This document shows, piece after piece, positions 34,833 through 44,159 of a stretch of DNA of 57,464 nt (position 1 is its first letter; the number at the start of each line of letters is the position of its first letter). A program made the position numbers and the translations under genes. A model generated the notes under the pieces. That model searched no databases. It saw nothing but the letters and a program-made list of their open reading frames with translations, and was not told where the DNA came from. The stretch spans positions 1 through 57,464 of the forward strand of contig NZ_QHJY01000059.1 of NCBI RefSeq assembly GCF_003185805.1, given 5' to 3'. Origin of the DNA: Caulobacter sp. D5. Its GTDB lineage: Bacteria; Pseudomonadota; Alphaproteobacteria; Caulobacterales; Caulobacteraceae.

Positions 34833-35300
34833 TCAGCCGCCGGAAAGAGGAGGATCCGGAATGGCTTCGCAAAGCGCTGCGAAGCCGTCCATCCGCCAAC
34901 CTTCAGGATACTTTGTAAAAAGGCCGATGCAGTAGAAGTCCGAGCTCATGGAGTAGCCAAAGCCGGGGCGCGTCATTCGCAGCCGGAACGTGCAACGCGC
35001 CTGCGGACCCAGTTGCTGGCGAGCGCGACTGCATTCTATCCCGGCCACGGTTCTCGCTGGTTCAGCTCCACAGAGAGCGTCGTCTGGGCAACGCTGACGA
35101 GCGATGAATTCGGCATACAAGCGGGGCACGTCTTCGGACGACGGAGTCAGACCGGCGTCGCTGCGCTCGGAACCGCGATCCGCAGGGGTGGCGTCGTCCT
35201 TAATGTGAGAGCCGTCGTCGAGCCTCAGGGATGGAACGACAGGAGCCCCTGCACAACCTGCGGCCAGAGAGACGAGCACAAAAATGAGGGCGATCCGCAT
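34833..35300 (-). CDS. Hypothetical lipoprotein
   Basis: This 155-aa protein has a lipoprotein signal with lipobox LAAGC (Cys about 16). The mature part contains several further cysteines, in RQRCPDDALCG, GIECSRARQQLGPQARC and DFYCIGLF, that could form disulfide bonds in the periplasm. The family is not recognised. Its start overlaps the 3' part of the YaaC-like remnant frame. Confidence 0.75.
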   Translation of the reverse strand: MRIALIFVLVSLAAGCAGAPVVPSLRLDDGSHIKDDATPADRGSERSDAGLTPSSEDVPRLYAEFIARQRCPDDALCGAEPARTVAGIECSRARQQLGPQARCTFRLRMTRPGFGYSMSSDFYCIGLFTKYPEGWRMDGFAALCEAIPDPPLSGG

Positions 35301-35379
35301 CGGCCAAGCCTACGCTTTCAAGTGGGTGCCGCAATGGGGCGCGAATTGTCGCCGGCGCCGAGGGCGGACCTTCATGGCG

Positions 35380-35672
35380 CGCCAGCCGATCCGCGACCTG
35401 ATCCCCAGCCATCGCGGCGAGGAGAAGCGGTTGGGCTGTGTCTCCCTTCTCGTTGCGCAGAAGTGCCATCCAGCGCGACGGGAAATACCGAACGAGCATG
35501 CCCATCACATAGGCGATTAGGAAGGTGCGAAGCAGCTCAGAGAGGCGATCGCCATTGGGGAAGTCCTCGAAGATGAACATCCCATCGCCGCCATCATATT
35601 TCGTGACCGGCAGGGCCGCTTTGAGCGCATTCACATTCGAGCCCGGCAGATTGACCAGCCAGCTCGCGCGCG
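35380..35672 (-). pseudogene. C-terminal remnant of a YaaC-like protein
   Basis: A minus-strand frame after an in-frame TGA near 35672 reads ASWLVNLPGSNVNALKAALP and then LLRTFLIAYVMGMLVRYFPS, followed by RWMALLRNEKG. The Gly-x-hydrophobic-hydrophobic-Arg-Tyr-x-Pro-Ser-x-Trp pattern is the hallmark of YaaC-like proteins, normally about 300 aa. The N-terminal two thirds are missing and the open frame runs on past the homology, so this is a broken gene. YaaC function is unknown. Confidence 0.5.
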
Positions 35673-35757
35673 TTCACCGAGGCCCTGTAGCTTCGAGCCT
35701 TTGAGCGGAATCTAAAATTTCGCGGCGCGCTCAAGCTGCGACCGAGCTTGTCGTGCC

Positions 35758-36084
35758 TCAGGCCGCCAAGGCGTCCGCGTCGGCGTTGAGAAGTCGCAAC
35801 GCGGAGGGCGCAAGCGTCGGGTCGGCCGCGACCAGGTCCTTCATGGCCGCCGCCACCAGAACCGCCAGGGTCGGGCTGTCCTCGGCAAGCGACGTGGCCG
35901 GGGCGACTATGGTGCGAAGATCAGGATCGAGCAGCCGCTGGCGCTGGGCCTCCACCCGGGCGCGCCATCGCCCGTCCGTCTTTGGAAGCTCCGCCAGGAC
36001 CCGGTCGCAGTCGTCGATGAGCGCGGCGATCTTCCGATCCACCCCGATCATCCCCGCGCACATCCGAAACCTTGCCTCGCTCAT
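35758..36084 (-). CDS. Hypothetical helical protein
   Basis: This 108-aa protein appears almost all helical: it begins MSEARFRMCAGMIGVDRKI, has a charged middle (LPKTDGRWRARVEAQRQRLL) and an Ala/Leu-rich end. No signal, membrane segment or known motif is visible. Codon use is consistent with coding. Function unknown. Confidence 0.6.
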   Translation of the reverse strand: MSEARFRMCAGMIGVDRKIAALIDDCDRVLAELPKTDGRWRARVEAQRQRLLDPDLRTIVAPATSLAEDSPTLAVLVAAAMKDLVAADPTLAPSALRLLNADADALAA

Positions 36085-36169
36085 AGGCCTAAGCTTGGCG
36101 CCGGGCGTTACGGAAGCGCTACAAACAGGGAGCTTTTGCTGAACATGCCTGGGGTCGCTATGCCGACTG

Positions 36170-36322
36170 CTATTGAGGACGCTGGCCTAGGACTGCGGTT
36201 TGGCGCTCCGACAGATGCTCGGCGTCGACCTTCTGCGCCGGCGCGGAAGACAGCACTTCGCGCACGATGGCCTTTACGGGCATGCACGCCGCGCTTGAGG
36301 CGTCTGGGGTCCAGGTCCGCAT
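36170..36322 (-). CDS. Doubtful 50-aa frame
   Basis: The frame reads MRTWTPDASSAACMPVKAIV and later DAEHLSERQTAVLGQRPQ, with an amphipathic helix in the middle. The ribosome binding site is weak and the family is unknown. It may be a gene fragment. Confidence 0.22.
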   Translation of the reverse strand: MRTWTPDASSAACMPVKAIVREVLSSAPAQKVDAEHLSERQTAVLGQRPQ

Positions 36323-36410
36323 AGCCCATCACAGAACCATGTCACGCATCAGCCCGACCGCCGTGTGCTCTCGATCGAGACTTGGTCGCCGAACTGGAGC
36401 TGGATTGCGG

Positions 36411-36557
36411 TCAGCAGGTTCGCGCGCCGCCCCAGATGCAGGCGTCGGGCCGTGCGGACATGACATTCATGGCCCCGCTTTCGATCAGCCGGGCCAGGGC
36501 GTCCTGATCGCTGACGGAGAATGGCGGTCCATTCTGCAGCGTGCGGGCCTGGAGCAT
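36411..36557 (-). CDS. Doubtful 48-aa frame behind pgm
   Basis: The frame starts 21 nt after the pgm stop and reads MLQARTLQNGPPFSVSDQDA and LARLIESGAMNVMSARPDAC, ending Gly-Gly-Ala-Arg-Thr-Cys. Composition is plausible but there is no clear ribosome binding site or known family. Confidence 0.22.
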   Translation of the reverse strand: MLQARTLQNGPPFSVSDQDALARLIESGAMNVMSARPDACIWGGARTC

Positions 36558-36578
36558 GAGGGCCAGCCGTGGAATCTG

Positions 36579-38216
<1,638 letters not shown>

Positions 38217-38335
38217 AGGGAGCACCTGGAGGCGATTGGCCGGCTAGAAAGCCCTGCGACGATGGATTGTTCCAGCGACGTTTGACGATCAGACCTGCTG
38301 TTGCGGGTGGGGCCTGGCCGGTCCAGGAAAATGCC

Positions 38336-38395
38336 TCATGTCTCCCGCTCACATGCCATGTCGGCGAGCTGGATCGACCAAACCAGCGTGATCAT
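38336..38395 (-). CDS. Possible 19-aa peptide
   Basis: ATG 38395 is preceded by GGAGGAG at the ideal distance and opens MITLVWSIQLADMACERET before a stop at 38336. The strong site is the main evidence. It could be a leader peptide or a small membrane-associated protein, or chance. Confidence 0.27.
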   Translation of the reverse strand: MITLVWSIQLADMACERET

Positions 38396-38594
38396 CGCGT
38401 CTCCTCCCATTGAGCTGTAGGAGGCCAATGAAGCGCCGTCGATCATCGAAAGATGGCGGCTATGGGGGCGACCCAGTCCGAACGCGGTGCGCCAGGCGCG
38501 CCGCCGAAGGGCGCGGCGGCGGAATCTCACCATCCAACGGGATTCAATTTGAGGCCAAGGCTGCGGAACAAGCTGAGCCGCTGCGCATTTCATA

Positions 38595-38617
38595 GCGGTC
38601 AAATCCCCTTTGACCGC
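38595..38617. repeat. Perfect 9-bp hairpin
   Basis: GCGGTCAAA (38595-38603) pairs with TTTGACCGC (38609-38617) around a 5-nt TCCCC loop. It is 9 nt upstream of a second, terminator-like hairpin. Confidence 0.75.
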
Positions 38618-38626
38618 ACTACCGCG

Positions 38627-38663
38627 AGGCCCTGGCGACGTTCCCCGAGCGCCAGGGCCTTTT
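38627..38663 (+). terminator. Terminator-like hairpin
   Basis: AGGCCCTGGCG (38627-38637) pairs with CGCCAGGGCCT (38650-38660), an 11-bp stem with a 12-nt loop, followed by TTTT. On the plus strand it looks like an intrinsic terminator, though no plus-strand gene ends just upstream; an unannotated small RNA is possible. Confidence 0.42.
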
Positions 38664-38824
38664 GCTGGCGCTATGGCAGCGCTGGGTGTCAGAACCCTTG
38701 AAGGGGGTGTCGTAGCAACGCTGCTTGTTTGGAAGGGGGCGACGCCGTCGTGTCACCAAGGCGCATCAATGTAGCGTCATTGGCGGCCGATCTCGAAGGG
38801 CGAAGCATTCGGTGAGCCACGTCT

Positions 38825-39577
38825 TCAGAGGCGACGTTCAAGAAAGATCTCGAAGGGGCGTTCGACCAGGGCGGCGATCTCGGGTGGAAGCACAAATCCC
38901 GTTCGGTCATCGGTGATCATGCCCAACTGCGTGGCGTGCGCCGCAAGAGCGCGCTGGCGGCGTTCGATCAGGTCCGCGCAAGCCAGGCCCCAGACATTCC
39001 TGGCGCCATGACGCTGCAGGAGGTCTGGATCCGTCCACCCCCAAACCAGATACTCCATCAAGGCGACATCACGCGCCAGCATGCCGGCAAGGTCGGCGCC
39101 GAGCATCGCGGCGGCGAGGTGATCACCATGCGCCTCGCCGCGCCAGGGGGTCCAGACGCTCCACGGTGTGAAGGCGCCGCACCAGTCCTCCAGCGTCTCC
39201 AGCGTCTGTTGATAGGCTGCAAGTCCCCTAGGCCGCGGGCAGCCGTCAGGCCAATCGAGGAAAAGAATGTCGCTCCTTGGTACGCCCAGCACGTCGAGCG
39301 CCTGAATGGCTTCGGCTCGCCGCTGCTCGGCCAAACGTTCGGGCGACCAAGACGGCGAGCGCGGGTGAGAGCCCTCGCCATTCGTGAGGAAGGCCACCCG
39401 AGGACGCAGGCCGTGGTCGGCCGCGCGGGACAGAAGACCGCCACAGCCAAGGGTTTCGTCGTCCGGATGCGGCGCGATCACAAGCATGGCCGAAAGGCCC
39501 TCCAGGACGCTTTCGTCGATCGTGTAGGCCTGGTTGACCAAAGCGTCCCAGGCCGTCTCGCCGGCAGGCGTCACCAT
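38825..39577 (-). CDS. PIG-L/LmbE-family deacetylase
   Basis: This protein of about 250 aa is a zinc-dependent N-acetylglucosamine-type deacetylase. The metal-binding signature is AMLVIAPHPDDETLGCGGLL (His, Asp, Asp) with a later His in WRGEAHGDHLAAAMLGADL. FLTNGEGSHPRSPSW is the usual following loop. The start is uncertain: ATG 39577 is preferred, while a longer frame to 39961 adds an Arg/Pro-rich part of poor quality. The substrate could be a glycolipid or sugar-linked metabolite. There is no operon partner. Confidence 0.9.
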   Translation of the reverse strand: MVTPAGETAWDALVNQAYTIDESVLEGLSAMLVIAPHPDDETLGCGGLLSRAADHGLRPRVAFLTNGEGSHPRSPSWSPERLAEQRRAEAIQALDVLGVPRSDILFLDWPDGCPRPRGLAAYQQTLETLEDWCGAFTPWSVWTPWRGEAHGDHLAAAMLGADLAGMLARDVALMEYLVWGWTDPDLLQRHGARNVWGLACADLIERRQRALAAHATQLGMITDDRTGFVLPPEIAALVERPFEIFLERRL

Positions 39578-40042
39578 ATCCCTTTGTCTCCACATCGACC
39601 GGCGGCCCGCGATCTCACGTCGCTCAAGGTAAGGGCGCCGCATTCTCCGGTGCGCACCGAGCGGCTTTGCGCGGATGAACAGGGACGGGGATGCATCGCG
39701 GGTTTCCTGGCGAGAGCGAAAGCAACGCTGCTTCGTAGGCTTTGATCCCGATCCGCTCCAGGAGTTTGCGGCTGCGTCCGCTAACGGGTCGAGAGCGCCA
39801 TCGGAACAAGCATCGACACGCACTGGGCATGGGCGATCGTAACTATTGGCCAGTTTGATCAAAAGCAGCGGATCTGCAGGCCTCAGGGAAGGATGAGCGC
39901 CGTTCGCTATCGCGCGGTCCAGTGCTGTGCTGGCCGGGCGTTGTCGAATTGCCGACAACACCCCTGCAGCGGCAAATCGCGCAGCTGAGCTTTAAGGGAG
40001 AGGCGCGAGCTTCGGCTTTTGGCTCAGGCGGTAAAGGAGCGA
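39578..40042. other. Intergenic interval between the PIG-L gene and the LOV kinase
   Basis: About 465 bp, with no supported gene. It contains one clear inverted repeat (39940-39959). A minus-strand frame continuing from the PIG-L gene to 39961 reads LLLIKLANSYDRPCPVRVDA in one part and might be the relic of another gene. Confidence 0.45.
39940..39959. repeat. Inverted repeat GTTGTCG-N6-CGACAAC
   Basis: Seven-base arms at 39940-39946 and 39953-39959 are exact inverses around AATTGC. The size suits a regulator dimer. No gene starts immediately beside it. Confidence 0.6.
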
Positions 40043-41941
40043 TCAGGCTTCCGCGGATCCAAAATCCGAAGGCGTGCGGCGTACGTCTGGAGAAAGCTTT
40101 GCGAGCGCCTGGCGGATGCGATCGAGCAACTCGGCGCGCCGGTAGGGTTTGCCGATCACATCCAGGGAGGGGCGGGCTGGCCCTTCGGCGAGCAGATCCT
40201 CGTTGTAGCCGGTGGTCAGGAGGACGGGAAGTTCGGGACGCAGGCGCTTGGCGTTCTCGGCCAGCACAATGCCGTTGCTGCCCCCTGGCATGACGATGTC
40301 GCTAAACAGCAGATCGAAGGCGTCGGGCGCGGCCGCGAGGACGGCCAGGCCTTCGTCGCCAGAGGAGGCCGTGGTCACCCGATAGCCGGCGCTCCGCAAG
40401 ATTTCTGCGCCAAGCGCTTGCACTTCGAGGTCGTCCTCGACCAGGAGGATCCTCGCCTCGTTCTTTGGTGCAGGATCGGCGGGGGCTGGCCCGGCGGCCG
40501 CAGCCGAAAGCTCCGGGACGCTGCGCTCGGCCGCGCCCGGCACGGCCGGAAAGATCAAGCGGATCAGCGCGCCCTTGCCAGGTTCGCTCTCGATCTCCAG
40601 CCGTCCACGCGACTGCTGAACAAAGCCATGCGCCATGGCTAGGCCAAGCCCGGTGCCTTTCCCAACGCCCTTGGTGGTGAAAAAGGGCTCTGTTGCTCGC
40701 TCGAGAACTTGTTGGGGCATGCCCTCGCCATCGTCGAGAATCTCGACGGCTACATAATCGCCGCTGGGCAATTGCCGCGCCTCGGCGTCGCCATTGAGGT
40801 GGAAGGTCCTCGTCGTGATGGTGACCACGCCGCCGTCAGGCATGGCGTCGCGGGCGTTGATGATGATGTTGAGCAGGGCCATCTCGAAGTGGTCGGCGTC
40901 GACCAGGACGGCCGGCAAACGCCGCCGAAGGTTCAGTTGGACGTCGACCTGGGCGCCGACGGTCGTCTCGATCAGCTCGCCGAAATTATTGATCAGGTCG
41001 GAGAGATTGACCGCGGTCGGTTCCAATCGCGTCTTGCGGGCGAAAGCAAGGAGCTGGCGCGTGAGCTTGGCGCCACGTTCGGCCGCCGAACGTGCGGCAT
41101 CGATATAGCGCAAACTACGTTCGTCCAACGGCCGCGAGGCCAAGAGTTCCAGGTTGCCGTTGACCACCTGCAAAAGATTGTTGAAGTCGTGGGCAAGGCC
41201 AGCGGTCAACTGTCCGATCGACTCCATCTTTTGCGATTGGCGGTAGGCCTGCTCGCTGTGGCGTCGCCGGCTGACATCGAGCTGACTGGCGAAAAAGTAG
41301 AGAAGCTCGCCGGAGGTGTCGTACACCGGACCGATGAACACCGAATTCCAAAACGGTGTGCCATCGCGTTTGTAGTTGAGGATCTCCACTGAGACGGCGT
41401 CTACTTTCTTCACCGCTTCTCGGATCTCGGCGATGACATCCCGGTCCGAGCCTGGGCCCTGAAGAAAGCGGCAGTTGCGGCCGAGGATCTCGGTCTCCTC
41501 GTAGCCGGTGAGATCGAGGAACGCCTTGTTGGCGAAGACGACGGGGTTATCGTCCTTGTTGGGGTCCGTCAGGATCATCGGCATGCGCGTCATCTCGACC
41601 GCGGCGAAGAAGACGCCTCCGCGCTCGTTTAGGTCGGGGCGGGTGATGGTGCTCTCGCGCCAATGGCGCATGCCAGGCGTGCCTAGCGGTTCGGACAGCC
41701 CGTCATCCAGGGTCCCCGCCGCGGGCACGCCGCGGCTCTGGCCGCCGCCTTCGATGTCTTCTTGAGGGAGGAGGGGCGAATGATCGTCGTCGGCGGCGGT
41801 CAAGTTGGTCTTCCAGGCGGCGCTTTCTCGGCTTGGAACGCGTGTCGCGCCCGCTTGGTTCGGCGCTTGCAAGGGTCGCTTCTCACAAGCGTCTTCACGT
41901 TGAGCCGCCTTGATGTGCCAGCAAGTGAGCGACTTGCTCAT
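40043..41941 (-). CDS. LOV-domain hybrid histidine kinase
   Basis: This protein of about 632 aa is a predicted blue-light sensor kinase in the cytosol. It has a variable N-terminus, then a LOV (PAS) domain with the flavin-adduct signature GRNCRFLQG (Cys about 157). The HisKA domain follows with His in LTAGLAHDFNN (about 251), then the ATPase domain (NIIINARDAMPDGG, DDGEGMP, TTKGVGKGTGLGLAM). A C-terminal receiver has its phospho-Asp in LLFSDIVMPGG and Lys in IGKPYRR. No transmembrane segment is present. The start is uncertain: ATG 41941 lies within a strong hairpin, and ATG 41671 just before the LOV domain is an alternative. Confidence 0.92.
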   Translation of the reverse strand: MSKSLTCWHIKAAQREDACEKRPLQAPNQAGATRVPSRESAAWKTNLTAADDDHSPLLPQEDIEGGGQSRGVPAAGTLDDGLSEPLGTPGMRHWRESTITRPDLNERGGVFFAAVEMTRMPMILTDPNKDDNPVVFANKAFLDLTGYEETEILGRNCRFLQGPGSDRDVIAEIREAVKKVDAVSVEILNYKRDGTPFWNSVFIGPVYDTSGELLYFFASQLDVSRRRHSEQAYRQSQKMESIGQLTAGLAHDFNNLLQVVNGNLELLASRPLDERSLRYIDAARSAAERGAKLTRQLLAFARKTRLEPTAVNLSDLINNFGELIETTVGAQVDVQLNLRRRLPAVLVDADHFEMALLNIIINARDAMPDGGVVTITTRTFHLNGDAEARQLPSGDYVAVEILDDGEGMPQQVLERATEPFFTTKGVGKGTGLGLAMAHGFVQQSRGRLEIESEPGKGALIRLIFPAVPGAAERSVPELSAAAAGPAPADPAPKNEARILLVEDDLEVQALGAEILRSAGYRVTTASSGDEGLAVLAAAPDAFDLLFSDIVMPGGSNGIVLAENAKRLRPELPVLLTTGYNEDLLAEGPARPSLDVIGKPYRRAELLDRIRQALAKLSPDVRRTPSDFGSAEA

Positions 41942-41952
41942 GCTGGCTTTTT
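41918..41952 (+). terminator. Terminator-like hairpin overlapping the kinase 5' end
   Basis: CCAGCA plus TGAGC (41918-41923, 41926-41930) pair with GCTCA plus TGCTGG (41936-41940, 41941-41946), with a 2-nt bulge and a 5-nt GACTT loop, followed by CTTTTT. On the plus strand this is a good intrinsic terminator, but no plus-strand gene ends here. On the minus strand it would hide the upstream candidate ATG of the kinase. Confidence 0.35.
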
Positions 41953-42071
41953 GGGGGGGCGGCGCTCGCCAGTCTGAGGGCCGGGGCGTCGCGCCGTGGG
42001 AAAGGCCATTTAGCGGCTGCAAGAGGGCCGCTTCAGCCGGGCCAAGCGGTTAGAAATTTTTCGGTCGGCGT

Positions 42072-42099
42072 CTTGAAGCGCTCCCGCCGCGCCCTAACT
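42072..42099 (+). promoter_or_regulatory. Sigma-32-like heat-shock promoter upstream of hsp20
   Basis: CTTGAA (42072-42077), 14 bases, then CCCTAACT (42092-42099) resembles the RpoH pattern CTTGAA-N13-17-CCCCATNT. It lies about 95 bp upstream of the Hsp20 start in the right orientation. The gene's function makes the match more credible. Confidence 0.45.
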
Positions 42100-42194
42100 C
42101 ACCGCTTGCTGCCGGGCGCCGACAGGGCCTGGCCCTGGGGCGCGAGATGACGCTCAGCGCCCCTCATGTCCAACTTGCTTGCGAGGAGATGGAA

Positions 42195-42677
42195 ATGAGC
42201 ACAGCTTTTGACGTCACGCCTCTCTATAGCTCGCTCATTGGTGTCGATCGTTCGGTCGATTTTCTTGAGACTGCCCTGCGCGCTGAAGCCAGCGCCACTT
42301 ATCCTCCTTACGACATCGAAAAGATCGGTGAGGACCGCTATCGCATCTCGCTAGCGGCGGCCGGCTTCGCGTCGACGGATCTCGAGGTCTTCGTCCAGCC
42401 CAATCTTTTGGTGATCCGGGGAGCGAAAGGCGCGAGCCCAGGGCAGGCGGTACGAGCGTTCCTCCACCAGGGCCTGGCCCAGCGCGCGTTCGAGCGACGG
42501 TTCGAACTTGCCGACTATGTCGTCGTAAAGGACGCCATCCATGCCCATGGCGTCCTGACGGTCAATCTCGCCCGCGAGGCGCCAGAAGCGTTGAAGCCCA
42601 AGCAAATTCCCATCGCGTTGGGCGAAAGCCACCAAGCGCTGGAAGACCGATCCGCCACGACGCGTAAGGCCGCCTAG
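42195..42677 (+). CDS. Small heat-shock protein, Hsp20/IbpA type
   Basis: This 160-aa alpha-crystallin-domain chaperone holds unfolding proteins in the cytosol. The N-terminal part (DVTPLYSSLIGVDRSVDFLE) and the core (YPPYDIEKIGEDRYRISLAA) match alphaproteobacterial Hsp20. LVIRGAKG, RAFERRFELADYVVVKDA and GVLTVNLARE follow, though the usual IxI tail is only partly seen. ATG 42195 is chosen because GAGGAG sits six bases upstream; ATG 42189 would leave no spacing. Confidence 0.93.
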   Translation: MSTAFDVTPLYSSLIGVDRSVDFLETALRAEASATYPPYDIEKIGEDRYRISLAAAGFASTDLEVFVQPNLLVIRGAKGASPGQAVRAFLHQGLAQRAFERRFELADYVVVKDAIHAHGVLTVNLAREAPEALKPKQIPIALGESHQALEDRSATTRKAA

Positions 42678-42687
42678 GGAGACCGCC

Positions 42688-42948
42688 ATGCCCGTGAACA
42701 TCAATGCCGAGCGGCCGCGCTCTTTGCCTACGCGGCCGGCCGTCGGGTTCCTTCACCCGCTTGAAGTTGTGAAGGACCAGGACTTGAACCCCGTCGAAAA
42801 GCGGGAAATCCTGGCGGCCTGGGCCTCCGACGCCAGCGCGGTCGAGCATAGGCCCAGTCAGAGATGGCTCTTGGGAACCCCCGCGCCGGTGCCGCTCAGC
42901 GAGGTCCTATCCGCGTTGCGCCGCCTAGACCGCGACATGTTCTCTTGA
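42688..42948 (+). CDS. Conserved hypothetical protein after Hsp20
   Basis: This 86-aa protein has the stretch FLHPLEVVKDQDLNPVEKRE and then ILAAWASDASAVEHRP, which is conserved in a small family often found beside Hsp20 genes in alphaproteobacteria. It starts 10 nt after the Hsp20 stop with a GGGAGA site, so the two are co-transcribed. Function unknown. Confidence 0.75.
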   Translation: MPVNINAERPRSLPTRPAVGFLHPLEVVKDQDLNPVEKREILAAWASDASAVEHRPSQRWLLGTPAPVPLSEVLSALRRLDRDMFS

Positions 42949-43017
42949 GTTGGGGCGGGCGGCCGGCCAGCGCAGGCCGGCCGCCATTCGTCCCGCTCAC
43001 TGTTCTGAGTTAGTCCT

Positions 43018-43269
43018 ATGCCCTCTTTGCTCTTGGTCGAGCCGTCGGGCGACGGCTGGATTGTCCGCGGCGACTTCAGCGACAGCCCCCTGACGTACTC
43101 AAGCGGCGCCCGCGCCGAGCAGGCCGCGCGTGATTTGGCCCTTCGCCTTGCAGAGGCCGGTGAGCCGGTGGTGCTCGATATCCGGCTGCGCGACGGGGGG
43201 CGCGCCGGGCGTTTCTTGTTCCCGCCACATGAGGCGAAGACCAATAGGGTGGCGCTGCTGCGCGCCTAG
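43018..43269 (+). CDS. Small hypothetical protein (DUF2188-like)
   Basis: This 83-aa protein reads as an alternating strand-helix-strand fold: LLLVEPSGDGWIVRGDF, then AEQAARDLALRLAEAGEPVV, then LDIRLRDGGRAGRFLFPP. The shape resembles small DUF2188-like stress proteins, but the match is loose. It lies 70 bp after the previous gene and could share the hsp20 transcript. Confidence 0.6.
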   Translation: MPSLLLVEPSGDGWIVRGDFSDSPLTYSSGARAEQAARDLALRLAEAGEPVVLDIRLRDGGRAGRFLFPPHEAKTNRVALLRA

Positions 43270-43726
43270 CCAGGCCGCGAGCGTGCTGGCCGCCTAAACC
43301 TGTCCGACGGGGCGATTGGTCAGGGGCGCCAGCTACATGGTCAAGCTCAAGCCATGACGATCGGCGGCGCCTAGCCGGTCAGGCAGGTTTTCTGGTCGAC
43401 GCCCAACTGGCCCTTTGGCGAAAAGCACGGGTTTCCCCAGGCCAGGAGAAGTTGGGCATCGGCGGTATCGGGCGAGCAGAACGAATGCGAGCGCTGCGCC
43501 TCGTCGTCGTCCGAAAGAGTGTCCGCCTTGGGGGCTCGCCACGTGGCTTCTTTCGACGCCTACGCCCTAGATCCCTAAGGCGCCGGGTAAGGCGCGGTCG
43601 GCCTGGGCGCGGACACGCGCCGCGCCCGCGTTGCGCCCTCAAGAATTAGGCCAGCGGCATCCGGAGGTTAAAGCCCAAGGGAGCGCCACGAAGCACAAAC
43701 CTCTCGAGGCGGGCGCCGGGCGGTCT
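43270..43726. other. Intergenic interval, nothing recognised
   Basis: About 460 bp, GC-rich, between the Hsp20-associated genes and the convergent hypothetical gene. The open frames are short, Arg-rich and without ribosome binding sites. I see no repeat or RNA gene. Confidence 0.5.
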
Positions 43727-44080
43727 TCAACGCACCGCACGCAGGCGCGCAACCGCGTAGGTCGGGATAAGCGCCAAGGGCTCGCGCTCGCCGGCGGCCG
43801 ACGCCAGCCAACGCGCCAGAGGCTTGAGGCTGACCGGGGCCCGGAAGGTCCGGCCGTCCTTGCTTACGGCGATCGACGGCGGCTGCTGGTCGTGAAAATC
43901 TATCGCCAGGTCGAGCGCCCGAGGCGCGCCGCCTGAGCGGGTCGCCGTCCAGTCTATGCTGGTGGGGCCAAGGCGGCTGGGGCGATCGAGCACCAGACGC
44001 TCGGGCTCGTAGCCCGCGCCGCGAAGGGCCGCGAGCGCCAGATAGAGCTTTTCCTCGTAATCGATCACGACCTTGGTCAC
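43727..44080 (-). CDS. Hypothetical protein downstream of treY
   Basis: This 117-aa protein begins (as GTG) VTKVVIDYEEKLYLALAALR and contains a beta-rich middle with WTATRSGG and SIAVSKDGRTFRAPVSLKPL. The GTG at 44080 is preferred because GGAGGGG lies four bases upstream; longer frames lack this. It lies 79 bp behind treY on the same strand and could be the last gene of the glycogen/trehalose operon. The family is not recognised. Confidence 0.63.
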   Translation of the reverse strand: MTKVVIDYEEKLYLALAALRGAGYEPERLVLDRPSRLGPTSIDWTATRSGGAPRALDLAIDFHDQQPPSIAVSKDGRTFRAPVSLKPLARWLASAAGEREPLALIPTYAVARLRAVR

Positions 44081-44159
44081 CGCGCCCCTCCCCAGAAGCC
44101 GGACCATGGACGCGCCGAACGCGAGTCCTGTCAATCAGACGAGGCCGCGACCAAGGGTC

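Larger units (their letters stand above)
36085..36578. other. Interval with two doubtful short frames
   Basis: About 490 bp downstream of phosphoglucomutase. Two short minus-strand frames (36170-36322 and 36411-36557) look faintly protein-like and are listed separately; nothing else is supported. Confidence 0.5.
38217..38824. other. Intergenic interval with tandem hairpins and a possible tiny ORF
   Basis: About 600 bp between pgm and the PIG-L gene. No normal gene is supported. It holds a 19-aa minus-strand frame with a strong ribosome binding site (38336-38395) and two perfect hairpins in tandem (38595-38617 and 38627-38660), the second followed by TTTT. Confidence 0.5.

Noticed and set aside
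38825-39961. 378-aa form of the PIG-L protein
   Set aside because: The extra 128 N-terminal residues have shadow-like composition and no ribosome binding site; the domain begins near the ATG at 39577.
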